Shown here piece after piece: positions 24,079-35,969 of a stretch of 64,000 nt of DNA. Below the pieces are notes generated by a model. The model was not told the DNA's origin and searched no databases. It saw only the letters and a program-made list of their open reading frames with translations. This stretch comes from Diphasiastrum complanatum. Its lineage: Eukaryota > Streptophyta > Lycopodiopsida > Lycopodiales > Lycopodiaceae. The position numbers and the translations under genes were made by a program. The stretch spans positions 61,071,841 through 61,135,840 of the forward strand of contig CM055100.1 in assembly GCA_029204225.1 (NCBI GenBank). The letters run 5' to 3'. How positions within the stretch are numbered: position 1 is the first letter of the stretch; every line of letters starts with the position of its first letter.

Positions 24079-24408
24079 TGATTAGAAGTCTTCTTGATCT
24101 TACAATGCCAAACCAGACAGAAGGGAACAGATTGACGTTATAGTATATTTTTTTGTCCTGCCTATCAGAGGACTACTCAGGGTCAAACTCTCTTGAACAC
24201 ACTTACATTCATACATAGATGCAAGCCAAGAACGCTCATTCACAGATCAGAGTGCAGCCCAAATGAACATTTAGCAGATTCTACAAATATCTACTCTTAA
24301 AAACGAATTGAATCAGAGCCTAAGCATTACTAAAGTGAGTTACACTTGCATGAATTGACAAAAAAAGAAACAAGAACTAATCTAAAGCATTTTAGGAGTC
24401 CAAGAACA
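24079..24408 (-). repeat. 3' LTR of TR-GAG-like element
   Basis: This 330-base sequence recurs in direct orientation at 27102-27432 with few differences. On the - strand it runs from TGTTCTTGGACTCC to CTTCTAATCA, the TG..CA ends expected of an LTR. Flanking five-base duplications do not match. Confidence 0.75.
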
Positions 24409-24458
24409 TTCATCCGTTGCCATCTTGATGTTACTCAATTTGACAAAAGGGCTTTCGA

Positions 24459-24962
24459 TTAAGCGAAAAGATTTAGACGCTTGATAAAGGATTCTTTCAA
24501 AATTGACCAGTCTATCTTTTCGTTACGATCAAGGTTGAAAAACCAATCATGTGCTTTAGCGATCATGGTCATCGAAAACAGTTGGACCATAGCATCGGGA
24601 GATGTTTCGCCAGACACATCACATGCATTCTCAAAGATTTGCAAAAATCTTTGAGGGTCCAAACTACCGTCAAACTTTGGTAGATCTAGCTTGGGTGTAC
24701 GTCTCTCAAGATGAGCTCCGTGGGTAGCAGAAACTCCATTAGGGTTGGTTATGACTTGTGAGGGCTCAGCGCCAGAAAAATGGGGTCGTGTGCATGAAGA
24801 CTCGGCTCTATCAGGTTTTTGTCCCTCGAATAGGTTTGGTGATTGGTCTTGTAGTTCGGCCCGCATTCGGTAGAACCTATGGCGTTTGATTTGTTCAGCT
24901 ATAGGGGACCTGACCTCGTATGGATAATTGTCTGGAATTTTCGGATCTTTTTGTTGGTCCAT
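24459..24962 (-). pseudogene. Ty3-gypsy Gag (C-truncated) of TR-GAG-like element
   Basis: An open - strand frame of 167 residues starts MDQQKDPKIPDNYP. Its second half is a retrotransposon gag domain: LDLPKFDGSLDPQRFLQIF, then QLFSMTMIAKAHDWFFNLD and IDWSILKESFIKRL. It stops shortly after, just before the 3' LTR, so the rest of gag, the zinc knuckle and all of pol are missing. The element carrying it is only about 3.35 kb and would need proteins in trans. It is either a TR-GAG type element or an internal deletion product. Confidence 0.8.
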
Positions 24963-25690
24963 TGAGTACTGGTATAAGGTTTTTTTTATTGTTTTTGGAT
25001 TTATTTATTTATTTTTATTTTTATTTTTTTGGCGGTCCTATGGTTTGTGGTTTGCGGTGGGGTGCGGGTGACTGCGATCTGGTTACGTTTGTGGACGAAT
25101 GGGTGTTGGTTGCGGTTCCATGCAGAGGTAATGAGATGAGTTATGTTTGGTGGATTATGGTGGATGTGGTGATTACGATATACGAGGAGCGGTTGGTTCG
25201 ATTGCGGTTTCAATGACTTGTGGTGGTTTCAACGGCTGGGTGTGGTTTCAACGACGCTATGCGGATGTGGGTAGAGGGTGGTCTGTTGGCGGTTGAAGGT
25301 GGCCGAGGGTAGTCGTAGGGCCGTATGATTGCGGTCTGTTGTGGTGATTTGCGGTCTGAACGGTTTGCGATGGTTGGCGATTGGTTGTGGTAGAATGGAT
25401 GTATGCGGATTATTACGGGTGAAGGAATGACATGAGTGAATTCTGGTCGCTACGGTTCAAGACGGCTGGTGCAATATCTAGAATTCTGTTTCCACCGTTG
25501 GAAGAGTGGAGGTGTGTGACTGCGGTTCTGACGAGAGCGGTGGTGCTGGTGTTGGTGATGGCTACGGCTCAAGGCGATCACGTAGTGGTTTGCGATGGCT
25601 ATGGCTCAAGGCAGATACAGGCCCGTGTCGTTGCTCTCATTTATAGCGGTGCAACTTGTATGTCGTTTGGTTTGACAGAAAGATTGTCAT
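24963..25690 (-). other. Leader with strong strand asymmetry
   Basis: Between the gag start and the minisatellite the + strand is strongly enriched in G and T, with many GCGGTT/TGGTTG words, so the element's RNA strand is A/C-rich. The ORF at 25432-25755 on the + strand is antisense to the element and has no recognised domain. Confidence 0.45.
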
Positions 25691-25714
25691 TGAAAAAGCT
25701 GGTGGTCGAGCGTG

Positions 25715-26895
25715 AATCTGGTCTGGTTGAGATTGGAAGAAATCCATTCGGTTGAGATTGGACCCAGACCCTCTGGTCGAGAGTTGAGCAAAAACTCTTC
25801 TGTCAAGACGTGATAAGATCTCGTCGGTCGAGAGTTGAGAAATTGCTTCGGTTGAGATTGAGAATCTCTTCGGTTGAGATTTACGCGTTGGGTTTCGGTT
25901 GAGATTGAATAGAGCACTTCAGCTCCGATTGAGATGTGAAGGATCGCATCAGCTGAGATCAGGACTGGAGGCTCCGGTTGAGATGTGAAGGATCACTTTG
26001 GTTGAGATCAGAACTGAAGGCTCCGGTCAAGATTTGAAGGTTGCCTTTGGCTGAGATCAGGACTGAAGGCTTCAATCGAGATTTGAAGGTTGTCTTCGGT
26101 TGAGATGTTAAAGAGGCCTTCGGTCGAAATCTGGACTTATGGCTCCGGTCGAGATTTGAACGATGCCTTTGGTCGAGATTTAACTGAAGACTGTCGGTCG
26201 AGATGTCACGAGGCACCATCGGTTGAGATTTTACCTAGGGCCGTCGGTCGAGATTTCATAGGGCACCGTCGGTTGAGATTCAATTGAGGGCCGTCGGTCG
26301 AGATTTCACAGGGCATCGTCGGTTGAGATTTGATTGAGGGCCGTCGGTCGAGATTTTACTGAGGCCGTCGGTTGAGATTTGATTGAGGGCCGTCGGTCGA
26401 GATTTCACAGGGCACCGTTGGTTGAGATTTGATTGAGGGCCGTCGGTCGAGATTTTATTGAGGCCGTCGGTCGAGATTCAGACAACTTGTCAATCGAGAT
26501 CTGAACGATTGGCTTCGGTTGAGATTTGAAGAATTGGCTCGGGCTCCGGTTGAGATTTGAAGCGTTGGAAGCGGATCCCGTCGATTGAGATCTGAGCGAC
26601 TTTCGTCGGTTGAGATCTGACTGATGGACGTCGGTCAAGATGTCACAGGGCACCGTCAGTTGAGATTTTACTGAGGGCCGTCGGTCGAGGTTCCAAAAAA
26701 GACTTCGGTTGAGATCTAACGTATGGCCGTCGGTCGAGATTAGAATGAGGCCGTCGGTTGAGATCTGATGGAGTACTATCGGTTGAGATCTGAGAGTGTG
26801 TGTGTTGGTTGAGATTCACTAGAATACGTCGGTTGAGATTGGACACGAGCTCTCTGGTTGAGATTTCAACACAGGGGGGGCTCCGGTTGAGATGT
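25715..26895. repeat. Minisatellite of about 45 units, ~25 bp, core GGTYGAGAT
   Basis: The core CGTCGGTYGAGATTT recurs about every 24-26 bases. At about 26240-26450 units pair into a 50-base higher-order repeat with alternating GGCCGTCGG and GCACCGTCGG starts. Because 25 is not a multiple of three, all three - strand frames cycle through ISTD/NLNR/SQPK-like peptides, which explains the ORFs there. Confidence 0.85.
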
Positions 26896-27101
26896 GATCG
26901 TGAGGGGACGGGCGGAGCGTGGACAAGGTTGCGGGTTTCTGATGTAGAAGGTGTTGGAGTTCAATGGGCAACGGTGCCAAATGTTTACACAAATGTTTAC
27001 AGATCCCCAAATCCAGAGGATCTGTTTACTACGGTTTTTTTTCCTTCTTGCTTACAGCTTCTACAGCTTGGTATTTTGCCTGTTACCAGGCTTTATGGCA
27101 T

Positions 27102-27432
27102 TCATTAGAAGTCTTCTCTATCTTACAATGCCAAACCAGATAGAAGGGAAGAGATTGACGTTGTAGTATATTTTTTTGTCCTGCCTGTCAGAGGACTACT
27201 CAGGGTCGAACTCTCTTGAACGCACTTACATTCATACATAGATGCAAGCCAAGAACGCTCATTCACCGATCAGAGTGCAGCCCAAATGAACATTCAGCAG
27301 ATTCTATAGCTATCTACTCTTAAAAATGAACTGAATCAAAGCCTAAGCATTACTAAACTGAGTTACACTTGCATGAATTGACAAAACAAGAAACAAGAAC
27401 TAATCTACAACATTTTAGGGGTCCAAGAATCA
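27102..27432 (-). repeat. 5' LTR of TR-GAG-like element
   Basis: Direct-repeat partner of 24079-24408. On the - strand it starts TGATTCTTGGACCCC and ends near CTTCTAATGA. The sequence just inside (below 27102) does not match the initiator Met-tRNA PBS, and the primer could not be assigned. Confidence 0.75.
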
Positions 27433-27462
27433 AGAAACCAACCAGCCTTTTGATTCTTGGAC
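27421..27462. other. Perfect 13-bp inverted repeat at LTR edge
   Basis: GTCCAAGAATCAA (27421-27433) and its reverse complement at 27450-27462 flank a 16-base loop. It straddles the outer end of the LTR at 27102-27432. Confidence 0.7.
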
Positions 27463-28125
27463 ACCCCAAGAACATAAAAAACTGGACTGTAAGAGATATG
27501 CAAGAACTACACCACAGATCCAGCCTATTTAGTTTACTTGAATGCTGGTTCCTACATTAATCCACAAACAAGAAAAGAAGCTAATCCACTCTACGAAAGA
27601 AACAAATCTAATCCACTCTACAATCCACAACCACACACAAAAGGAGGGAAGGGCAAGATCATAAATGCATCACTCAAAAAACAAGCATGATCAAGGAGCT
27701 CAATGGATGCACCAAACTCGTGAAGGCTCTTCTCATTTCAACATGGAGTTGATACAATTCACAAAAAGCTCATCTTCACAAAGAGGGAGTCTCTTAAATA
27801 AGCAAGAGAGCTCCTTAGGTGGCATCCTAGTGGAATTTCCACATTTCACAAATCACAAGTGGAATAATGCTCTCCACTAGAGGTCACCATCAAAAGGTGG
27901 CTCACTCTACTTTCTTTAAGAGGGGTCTACTTGCATTTATTACATTTGCTTAGAAACACTAGCTCCTACATGGTCATTCCATCTTCCGGGATAACTAGTA
28001 TTCCTCGGCTCTCAGTCTTCATTAGACTCGTCTTCTCAGAGACCTCCTTGGTCTAAGGTGAGAGGTGCTCTTGAGTTGCTCTGTCCGAGTATCTTGGTGA
28101 TTCAACAGTTAGCCAACAATGTTTC
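27463..28125. other. Intergenic, no gene recognised
   Basis: I see no domain in the short frames here. The sequence abuts the family-A internal region from about 28130. Confidence 0.45.
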
Positions 28126-28129
28126 CTTT

Positions 28130-29094
28130 GTACTGAGTTTATATCGTATACTTAAACTAGTCATAGTGCATAGACATATGAACAAGTAATTTGTGGAACA
28201 GTTACTTGCAGGTTAATGTTTCTTTCTGTGGAAAGGATAATCCATTAACTTGTTTATGGTTTGGAAGAAGATCTAAATGTGGTGTTATACGTGTATAATT
28301 GAGATATGCACCTAGACATTTAAGATTTCCGAATCATTTACAATTAACTTGAGTAATTGGATTAATTTTAATTAGAAGTTAATTGGATAAATAAGCAGTG
28401 TGAAGAGAATTCATCGAGAAATTGTTTATTTTGATATATATTGCTTATAAGTCACATGATTAGTGAGTCATTTGAATCCATTTATGAGAACTGTGCATAG
28501 AATATAGAAGATTCTTGATATAGAATATTTCTTGAAGGAGAAATATCCTAAGTTATTGACTATATCCGAGTGAGCTCATATACATATATTGGTTGACAGA
28601 GTTTAACTAATGTCAAGGATAACCACTGAATCCAGTTGGAATTCAGTAGAACTTTATAATCTCTAGATGTGCAAATAATTTGAGAACTATCCCATCTCTA
28701 AATACTTATTTGATATTGAAGTCAAACTAAAGATTGATTTTCAGGGTAATTGTGAAAGTTAAATGATTGATTTGTTAGCTTTTAAACTTAATCTTCTGAT
28801 TTGGTCGACTGCTCATCCGGTGTATCATGTAAATTTAGTTTATATGATGATGACCGTTTGATGCATTGAAGATTTTGCCCATTTGGAAGATTTATCGCTC
28901 AATGTAACTTTGGACCCTGAATGAGTACTCAGGATCAGAGACAAACAATTGAGAAATTGTTCCATCTCTGTGTGCTTGCTTAGGTTGGTTGGTCAAATTG
29001 AGGATAATGATTCATGGGAAGAGTGAAAAGCATACAAATTGGGTTTTTACTAGTTACTCGTTCTGAGGACAGAACTGATTTAAGGGGGGAAGAA
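28130..29094 (+). mobile_element. Gypsy family A 3' internal remnant
   Basis: Aligns in order with 5380-7264 but lacks about 950 bases present there. The C-terminal pol remnant (the HPVYHVN stretch) lies near 28815. It ends in a classical polypurine tract, AAGGGGGGAAGAA (29082-29094). Confidence 0.7.
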
Positions 29095-29522
29095 TGTTAC
29101 GTCCATGTCCTGTATAAGGGAATCAAAATAATTCCTGACGTGGATAGCCGGTCACTCCAGATGTATATGGTTATTGGTTATGCCTCGTCATTCCGGTCTT
29201 GGCCTGTAAAGTAATTAATAATCATATGAGGGCCCAGACCTATAATTGGGGATAGGAGCACATGCATAGTGAATGATTGCTTTAATGCAAGAATAGGAGG
29301 TCAATAGCTCAATATAGGTTGCATGGGGATCCTAAGAGAATATTCTCTCTCTCATGAAGAGAATATGTCCATTGGAAACTCACCCATCCTCCTATTGGAA
29401 ATTCAATTTCTTGAGCCTGTCTCTCCTCCTCTCTCTTAGGTTCTTCACTACGGCTTGGGGGCTAGGTCCAGGATGAAACTCCAGGAGGGATTTAGGTTTG
29501 GATGGGTGGTTTTGCTCCACAC
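29095..29522 (+). repeat. Family A LTR, truncated at 3' end
   Basis: Starts TGTTACGTCCATG directly after the polypurine tract. It matches the other family-A LTRs until GCTCCA at about 29522, after which similarity stops. Confidence 0.7.
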
Positions 29523-30388
29523 GTGTTCTTTTGGTTGTTTTGCAACAGGATCTAGTCAGATCTTCATATGGTGATCCTTAAAGCCCAGAATCTCAGAGTC
29601 ACAGATAAATAGGCTTGTCTTCCATTTCCAAGAAAAGCATAGAAATCAACCTTTGACTCTCAATAAGTCTTACAGAGGTTAAACAAGCATGCATGTCTCT
29701 AAATCCCAAAATCATTTATTTTTCTTATGCACACCTACATATTACTTTGCAGCATCATGCAGTATAAATCTTAACAGGTAGGTTTGCATACACTTAAAAA
29801 AGTGTGACTGGCTGCACTACACAACCCAGGGATTAGACAAATCTCTAACTATCACAGTTTATCTAGCAGTTTTCACATAGAAGACAAGATACAACAACTT
29901 CCTTTCTACGTTAATACCTTGCAAGTTTTATGGAGGATTGGTTTAATAACCAAAATTGTTAATCCTCTATTCGCTTTCATCAGAATCATAACAAGATGTC
30001 TAACTTAAAGCCATCAAATGATTCTGACTTGTAATTAACAATAAGGACAACCGTGTGTATCCTAGTCTTTTCATGTATGTGACCCTTATAGAACCAAAAC
30101 TATGATTGCTAGAAATCAGACAAGCGACAAAATCTTGTTAAAAGAATTCTTTACATCCGTTGAAAGCTCGTTCAAGAAAATTGGAAAAGTACTAATTCTC
30201 AACAAAAAATCGTTATGAAGAAGATCACTCTACCATCAACTTTGAAGAATTCCAAAAATTAGTAACCCCAATTCCAAACTTCCCTTGCAAAAACAATACT
30301 CCTAATTAGGATGAAGATCCAAGTGCTTCCAACTTCAATCCGAACGTAGAGCTTGTCTCCTTCCCATCCAAGACCGCATCTTAGCCAT
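29523..30388 (-). mobile_element. 5' leader of an inverted family-A element
   Basis: This lies directly inside the - strand PBS at 30389-30400, so it is the leader of the oppositely oriented element. I see no ORF; gag is missing because the + strand family-A copy begins at 29522. Confidence 0.5.
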
Positions 30389-30400
30389 GCTCTGATACCA
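30389..30400 (-). other. Primer-binding site, initiator Met-tRNA type
   Basis: The - strand reads TGGTATCAGAGC, one base inside the LTR end. Confidence 0.85.
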
Positions 30401-30401
30401 A

Positions 30402-30880
30402 TGTAAAGGCCCTATAGGATTGCCCCTAAGATGAGGATAGGAGAACACAATAGAAGAGACTATGGAGCCATACCGCCCAACCAAACCTAGATCAAAATTG
30501 GTTCTAGCCCCCAAGCCATGCCATGTGAAACAAGAGGAGAAGAGAGAAACTGGTCACCTAAACTCAATATGTCGACGGGAGAATCTCTGTCTCATTATAT
30601 AGAGAGTAGAGTCCTATGCATGAAACCATGCAATCCCCATGTAGGTCAACTATATATAGATCACATCTCTTCATGCAGTCCTTTTGCCTATATCCGTCAC
30701 ACAGGCATGCAATACTCCATATGTCTCAATTAGAGTGTCCGGGTCCTCTCAAGGTTAATTAGTCACAAACTGGCCTTGACATGGAATTAAATCTTGGCGT
30801 GACCAATAATCTCGAGTACTAGAGGTCCGGTCTACCATATTAGGACTATTCCAGGTCCTTAACCGAATATGGCCATAACA
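30402..30880 (-). repeat. 5' LTR of inverted gypsy family-A element
   Basis: On the - strand it runs from TGTTATGGCC to TTTACA, 479 bases, and is collinear with 7265-7757. The abutting PBS gives the family its exact 3' LTR boundary. Confidence 0.85.
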
Positions 30881-31013
30881 ACTGTCGACACGTTTATTGT
30901 TGGTGATGAGCTACTTCAGGAAAAGTGTGGATAAGTGATCGCTTAAGTAAAACTGGTTGTTGATCAGCAAGAACCTGGGCTTTTTCCAGATTTTCAATAA
31001 TACCCATAAGGGT

Positions 31014-31197
31014 CTGGTGGCCATGCATGGTAACCTTGTTCATCGACAAATGGGTAGTCGACACCATCTATCAAAGGATAGTCGACACCATCTATCTGGT
31101 GGCCATGCATGGTAACCTTGTTCATCGACAAATGGATAGTCGACGCCATCTATCAATGTGTCGACAAATGGGTAGTCGACACCATCTATCAAAGGAT
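31014..31197. repeat. Tandem duplication with GTCGAC boxes
   Basis: A unit of about 60-84 bases (CTGGTGGCCATGCATGG, then CATCGACAAATGG.TAGTCGAC.CCATCTAT) occurs at about 31015 and 31099, with a partial third copy at about 31158. The adjoining + strand frame is repeat-driven. Confidence 0.75.
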
Positions 31198-31198
31198 C

Positions 31199-32948
31199 TC
31201 AAGGTAAGGCTGGTTGATAGTGATCCTGATAGATCGACGCTACTTCTCCCAGTGGCATTGTCATTGTCTCTCTCAAGTCGTAATGTAGATAAGATGTGCT
31301 CGCTTGACTACTTTGTCTATCCAGATATTCGTGGTATGCTTGAACCTGAAGACTTTCCTCAATAGTCAATCTTACAAATTGAGGACAAGGTGTTGTCATT
31401 GTAGGCACTGGTTCTTGTATAATTGGCCTTTTTGGGCTTGGATTTCCTAGATTTGGCCTATGAAGTATTGTTACACCCGGATTTAGCATTGGTTTGGGGT
31501 TTCGTTGCATTGTGGAACAATCAGACCTTGGTTGAAACTTGCTCGTTGAGGGACAATCATCAGCCTTAGTCTTTCCCTTGTTAGTGCACTTTCCATCTGA
31601 AGGCTGCGCGATTGCGCTTTCCCTTGGATCTTGTGTTGAACTGCCTTCAAGTCGTTCCATTGACACAGGTTCCATTTGTAATTCATCACTAAGGAATATG
31701 TGCATTGACTGTGCCAAGAGTCCTGATAGAACCTATCGGACTTCCTCGGTTGCCAATTTCTTGACTTCCTCAACTATCAATGGCTTGATGGATTGTACCA
31801 GCTATGTCTTCTGTGATGGTGTTACTTGTTTGCCCGAGGGTATCTCTGCGTACTTTGGGACTTTTGTCAGATTGTCTTCTTCCTCACTCGTTTCATAACC
31901 CGATGGCACTAGGATTTTTCATTTATAGTGCATTCTATCGATAGGTGGAATGGTCACCACAGGTGCATGTTGGTCTACATAAGCCAAATGCATCCTAGCT
32001 AATTGTGGATTGCACATCGGACAATCTCGGCATGGATGGTTAACTCCGCATTGTGAACATCCGGGATCGAATGTTGATGGATCCCCTTGATGTGGACATT
32101 CGACTCGACGATGTTTTCCTCCACATCCATAGCACCTGACTGAGTGCAATATGCCATCACCTCAAAGTTGATAGGCATACACCGGTAACAGATTCCCCTT
32201 AGGATATTTCACAAAATAGACTGGTAGGCTATTATTGTCCTCCATTGAATTCGGTGACATGTAAGATGATACAACCAATACTTCCACCTTGCCACTGGTT
32301 GTTGAAGAAACTCGCGATTTAGATGGATCAATCTGACATCCATTCCTTTGGTGAGCTCCTTGTCGGCTTGATTCTGCTTGTGACCTTTGAACCTCTGGAT
32401 CTTGCCGTCGAACTTGTTGCTCTGCATTTTGCCTTTGTAAGAAGTGCGGATTCTTGATTGGACATCTTGTACTTGGATGACCGCCGAAGCAGTATGTACA
32501 TTCATCCTTCTCAAGAAACTGAATTGTGCGAGCATAATCTTGTTGACAGCTTGAAGTGCAAGGTTCTTGGTCTTCTGCTGCACTCTATCTGTTTGACTCT
32601 GTTGCACTCCCTGATGATTCGTAGCCTTATGCCCTTGTCTGCTCGACTAGCATGAACTCTTTAGACTTTCCTGATTCTCCGTCCAATATTTCTGCGTTTG
32701 GATAGGAGTGATCTACTCTCTTCTTCAAGAACATCTTGACAGATTTGTGGCAATGAAGTGTAGGATGCAAACTTCTTCATACCAAATTTGATCTTGTCGA
32801 GTAATCCGATATAGTAGTTTTGCATCATGGTCTCTGGGCTCAGTAGATCAATACCTTTTACCAGATCGAACATTCGTCGGGTGTATTGTTGAACTGTCTC
32901 ATCAAGAAACATCTGAAATGCAACTAATCTCACAAACTCGGTAGCCAT
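31199..32948 (-). pseudogene. Ty3-gypsy gag polyprotein with three zinc knuckles
   Basis: Read from 32948 downward, the - strand starts MATEFVRLVAFQMF and continues through a gag-domain end (ETVQQYTRRMFDLVKGI, MQNYYIGLLDKIK). Three cysteine clusters follow: CTYCFGGHPSTRC, CYGCGGKHRRVEC and CSQCGVNHPCRDC, all C-x2-C-x3-H-x4-C and so one residue shorter than the standard CCHC. A Pro/Ser/Lys-rich tail without a protease motif reaches 31199. Frameshifts near 32460 and 32170 and stops break the frame. Its PBS and LTR lie at 34625-35474. Confidence 0.75.
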
Positions 32949-33910
32949 GGCTGAAATGTAGTATTATCGTGATGTACGTAATTGCTTCAAGGGTTGTACA
33001 CCTGTGGTGTCCCACTTGGTTTTTTTTTTCTAAAGTTAACAAGAGAAGAAAAGTAGTAAACCAAAGATTGAGAGATTAAGAAACCAAGGACAATCAAAAG
33101 GACAGAAAGGAGGTGTGTGAGTAAATGGTATAGATGGTTGTTATCTTAGGATACTGATGGAGGAAAAGATAGATGCATGTAATGATATGAAAAAGGATGA
33201 AGGTTGAGCTGATGGAGATGGAGATGGAGATGAAAACACAGATGGAGACGGTATAAAAAAAGAAATTTTTTTTTAAACAAGTCTAGGAATTAGCTCTTGC
33301 CCCCCTCACAGTGGTTGAATCAAGATTTGATGAAACTTCTTTGAGACCTGCGAGGATTAGTTTTGAGCTGATTGTCTAAAATTGAAGATTTTTGCTAAAA
33401 TCGAGCGCTTTTTAGGACTATTTCTCTAAGATTTCAAGATCTGAGTGTATGATCAAAACCAAAGTCTGATAGTAGCTGAAACACAATATAGCTCAACTTT
33501 TAGCAATTTGGATTGAGTTTTGAACCGTCAGATTTAGGAAAATTAAGAGAACATGATCATTTTTAGTGTATTTCTGCACATTTTTAGCGGTCTTTTGTGG
33601 TTTTTTTGAGATTTCTTCAGGCCAGAGTGGATATAAACTTTTTCCTTTCCAAAGCATCTGGATATAGACTAGATCTAGCTATTATAGGGTCTGAGAATTT
33701 TGTTGATGGACATTTTTTGCAGGATCTTGAAAAACCTCAGTTTTTGAGCATTTTTTAGCACTTTTTCTTAGATCTTTCTAGATCTTTCCATTGGATCATC
33801 ACAAAAATTTCACAAAAGCCAGATCAGGGTTAGATCTAACCATAAAAATCTCAAAGAAGGCTAATTCAGTGCAGATCTCAAAAAATCAAGAAGAATGTGT
33901 ATCTTTGGGT

Positions 33911-34350
33911 GTTTTTTGCTATTTTTGGAAGTTTTCTCTCATATCCTAGAGAGATAACCTTCGTCGTTCTGAGAGTAGCCTTTTATAATATAGATTCAGG
34001 TTAATCTAGGTGGAAAAGGGCTATTTCCCAGGGGATAGAGAGAGAATACACTTTTTATGGGTTTTTTGTTATTTTTGGCAGTTTTCTCTCAGATCCTAGA
34101 GAGATAACCTTCGCCGAGCTGGTAGTAGCTTCCTCTGATACAGATTTAGCTAAATCTAGGTGGGCGAAGGTTAATTTCTAGCGGATGGAGAGAAAATACA
34201 ATTTTTATGTGTCTTTTGGCAATGTTTTGCGGTTTTTTAAAAAATGGCTGGGAATTAACCTTCGCCGACTTTCACGTAGGTTTTGAACAATGTCAAGAAG
34301 GTATTGTCAAAGGGGCGAAGGTTAGTTGCGGAGCAGTAAAAAGTGATTGC
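33911..34350 (-). repeat. Three 150-bp leader repeats with conserved inverted arms
   Basis: Units start at 33911, 34061 and 34211, an exact 150-base period. Unit 2 carries AACCTTCGCC (34106-34115) and its perfect complement GGCGAAGGTT (34163-34172). Unit 3 carries an 11-base pair at 34256-34266 and 34314-34324. Unit 1 keeps only the left arm. The array lies in the untranslated leader between PBS and gag. Confidence 0.75.
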
Positions 34351-34624
34351 CTATAATATGTTTTTCCCGCCTGTTTTCCCACCAAAAACAGATTTTTTCT
34401 AGTTTTCTGACTTTTCTTGTTTGTTTGTTTTTCTTTTCTTTAGCAAGGGTTGTTCTAATCTACAGTTCTAACACTAATCCACACCCCACTAACTCTAATC
34501 CACACTAACTGCCACTAACAAGCTAAAAAACTTGATTTTTTTGATGAAAAATGAAGGGGAAAAAAGAGAGAAGAGTGAGAGAAGGAGAAGAAAAGTGATG
34601 TCTATGTCAGCTAAGGCAAGTGTT

Positions 34625-34647
34625 GGCGCTCCCCGACGACGGCGCCA
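34625..34647 (-). other. Primer-binding site, tRNA-Asp type
   Basis: The - strand reads TGGCGCCGTCGTCGGGGA, close to the PBS typical of the Tat/Athila branch of Ty3-gypsy (TGGCGCCGTTGCCGGGGA). It lies one base inside the LTR end. Confidence 0.75.
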
Positions 34648-34648
34648 C

Positions 34649-35474
<826 letters not shown>

Positions 35475-35856
35475 GGTATCAAGGCACTTGCTATTCCCAT
35501 CGGTTTTCCTGGGTATGTCATTCATTTATGCACAATGCTCTAGATGGATTTCTCATTCAGATATGTTGCCAAAGCTTGAAAACTCTCAGGTTGCTTTCCA
35601 AATTCTCACTCAATGCTTTGCCCAACGTCCTAGGTATCTTCTACATTATGTTCCTCCTTCACCTAATGTATTACTATTTCTTTGAGATTTTGATGATACT
35701 TTACTAGGCGTATTTGCTCGACCTTTTGGGATAGGCACATTTGTCTCTCCACGAGTTTCCTCCTTTTATAGCATGTCCAAAACCTATTTGGCCACTTGGC
35801 TTTCCCTCCAAAATGCTAACCCTACTGTTTTTGGGTCTAGATTCAAAGTACCCAAC

Positions 35857-35925
35857 ATTCAAATTTGAATCTACTCAAACTCGCCTTCTAACTTTCCCAC
35901 ACTTTCAAAAAGTGTTTATTCAAAT
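35857..35925. repeat. Dispersed repeat shared with 61475-61535
   Basis: Both places share TCAAATTTGAAT, then CAAACTCG, and then TTTCCCACACTTTC in the same order. The parent element is not identified. Confidence 0.55.
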
Positions 35926-35969
35926 GACATTTAGACTAATGAACTTTGAAAAGTCAATCTTATTGAACT

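Noticed and set aside
26090-26895. CRISPR-like array of short repeats
   Set aside because: Units are contiguous and degenerate with 25-base period, spacers are not unique, and the genome is a plant.
25687-27010. - strand ORFs rich in ISTD/NLNR/SQPK
   Set aside because: A 25-base repeat read in three rotating frames produces them; no start context or domain supports a protein.
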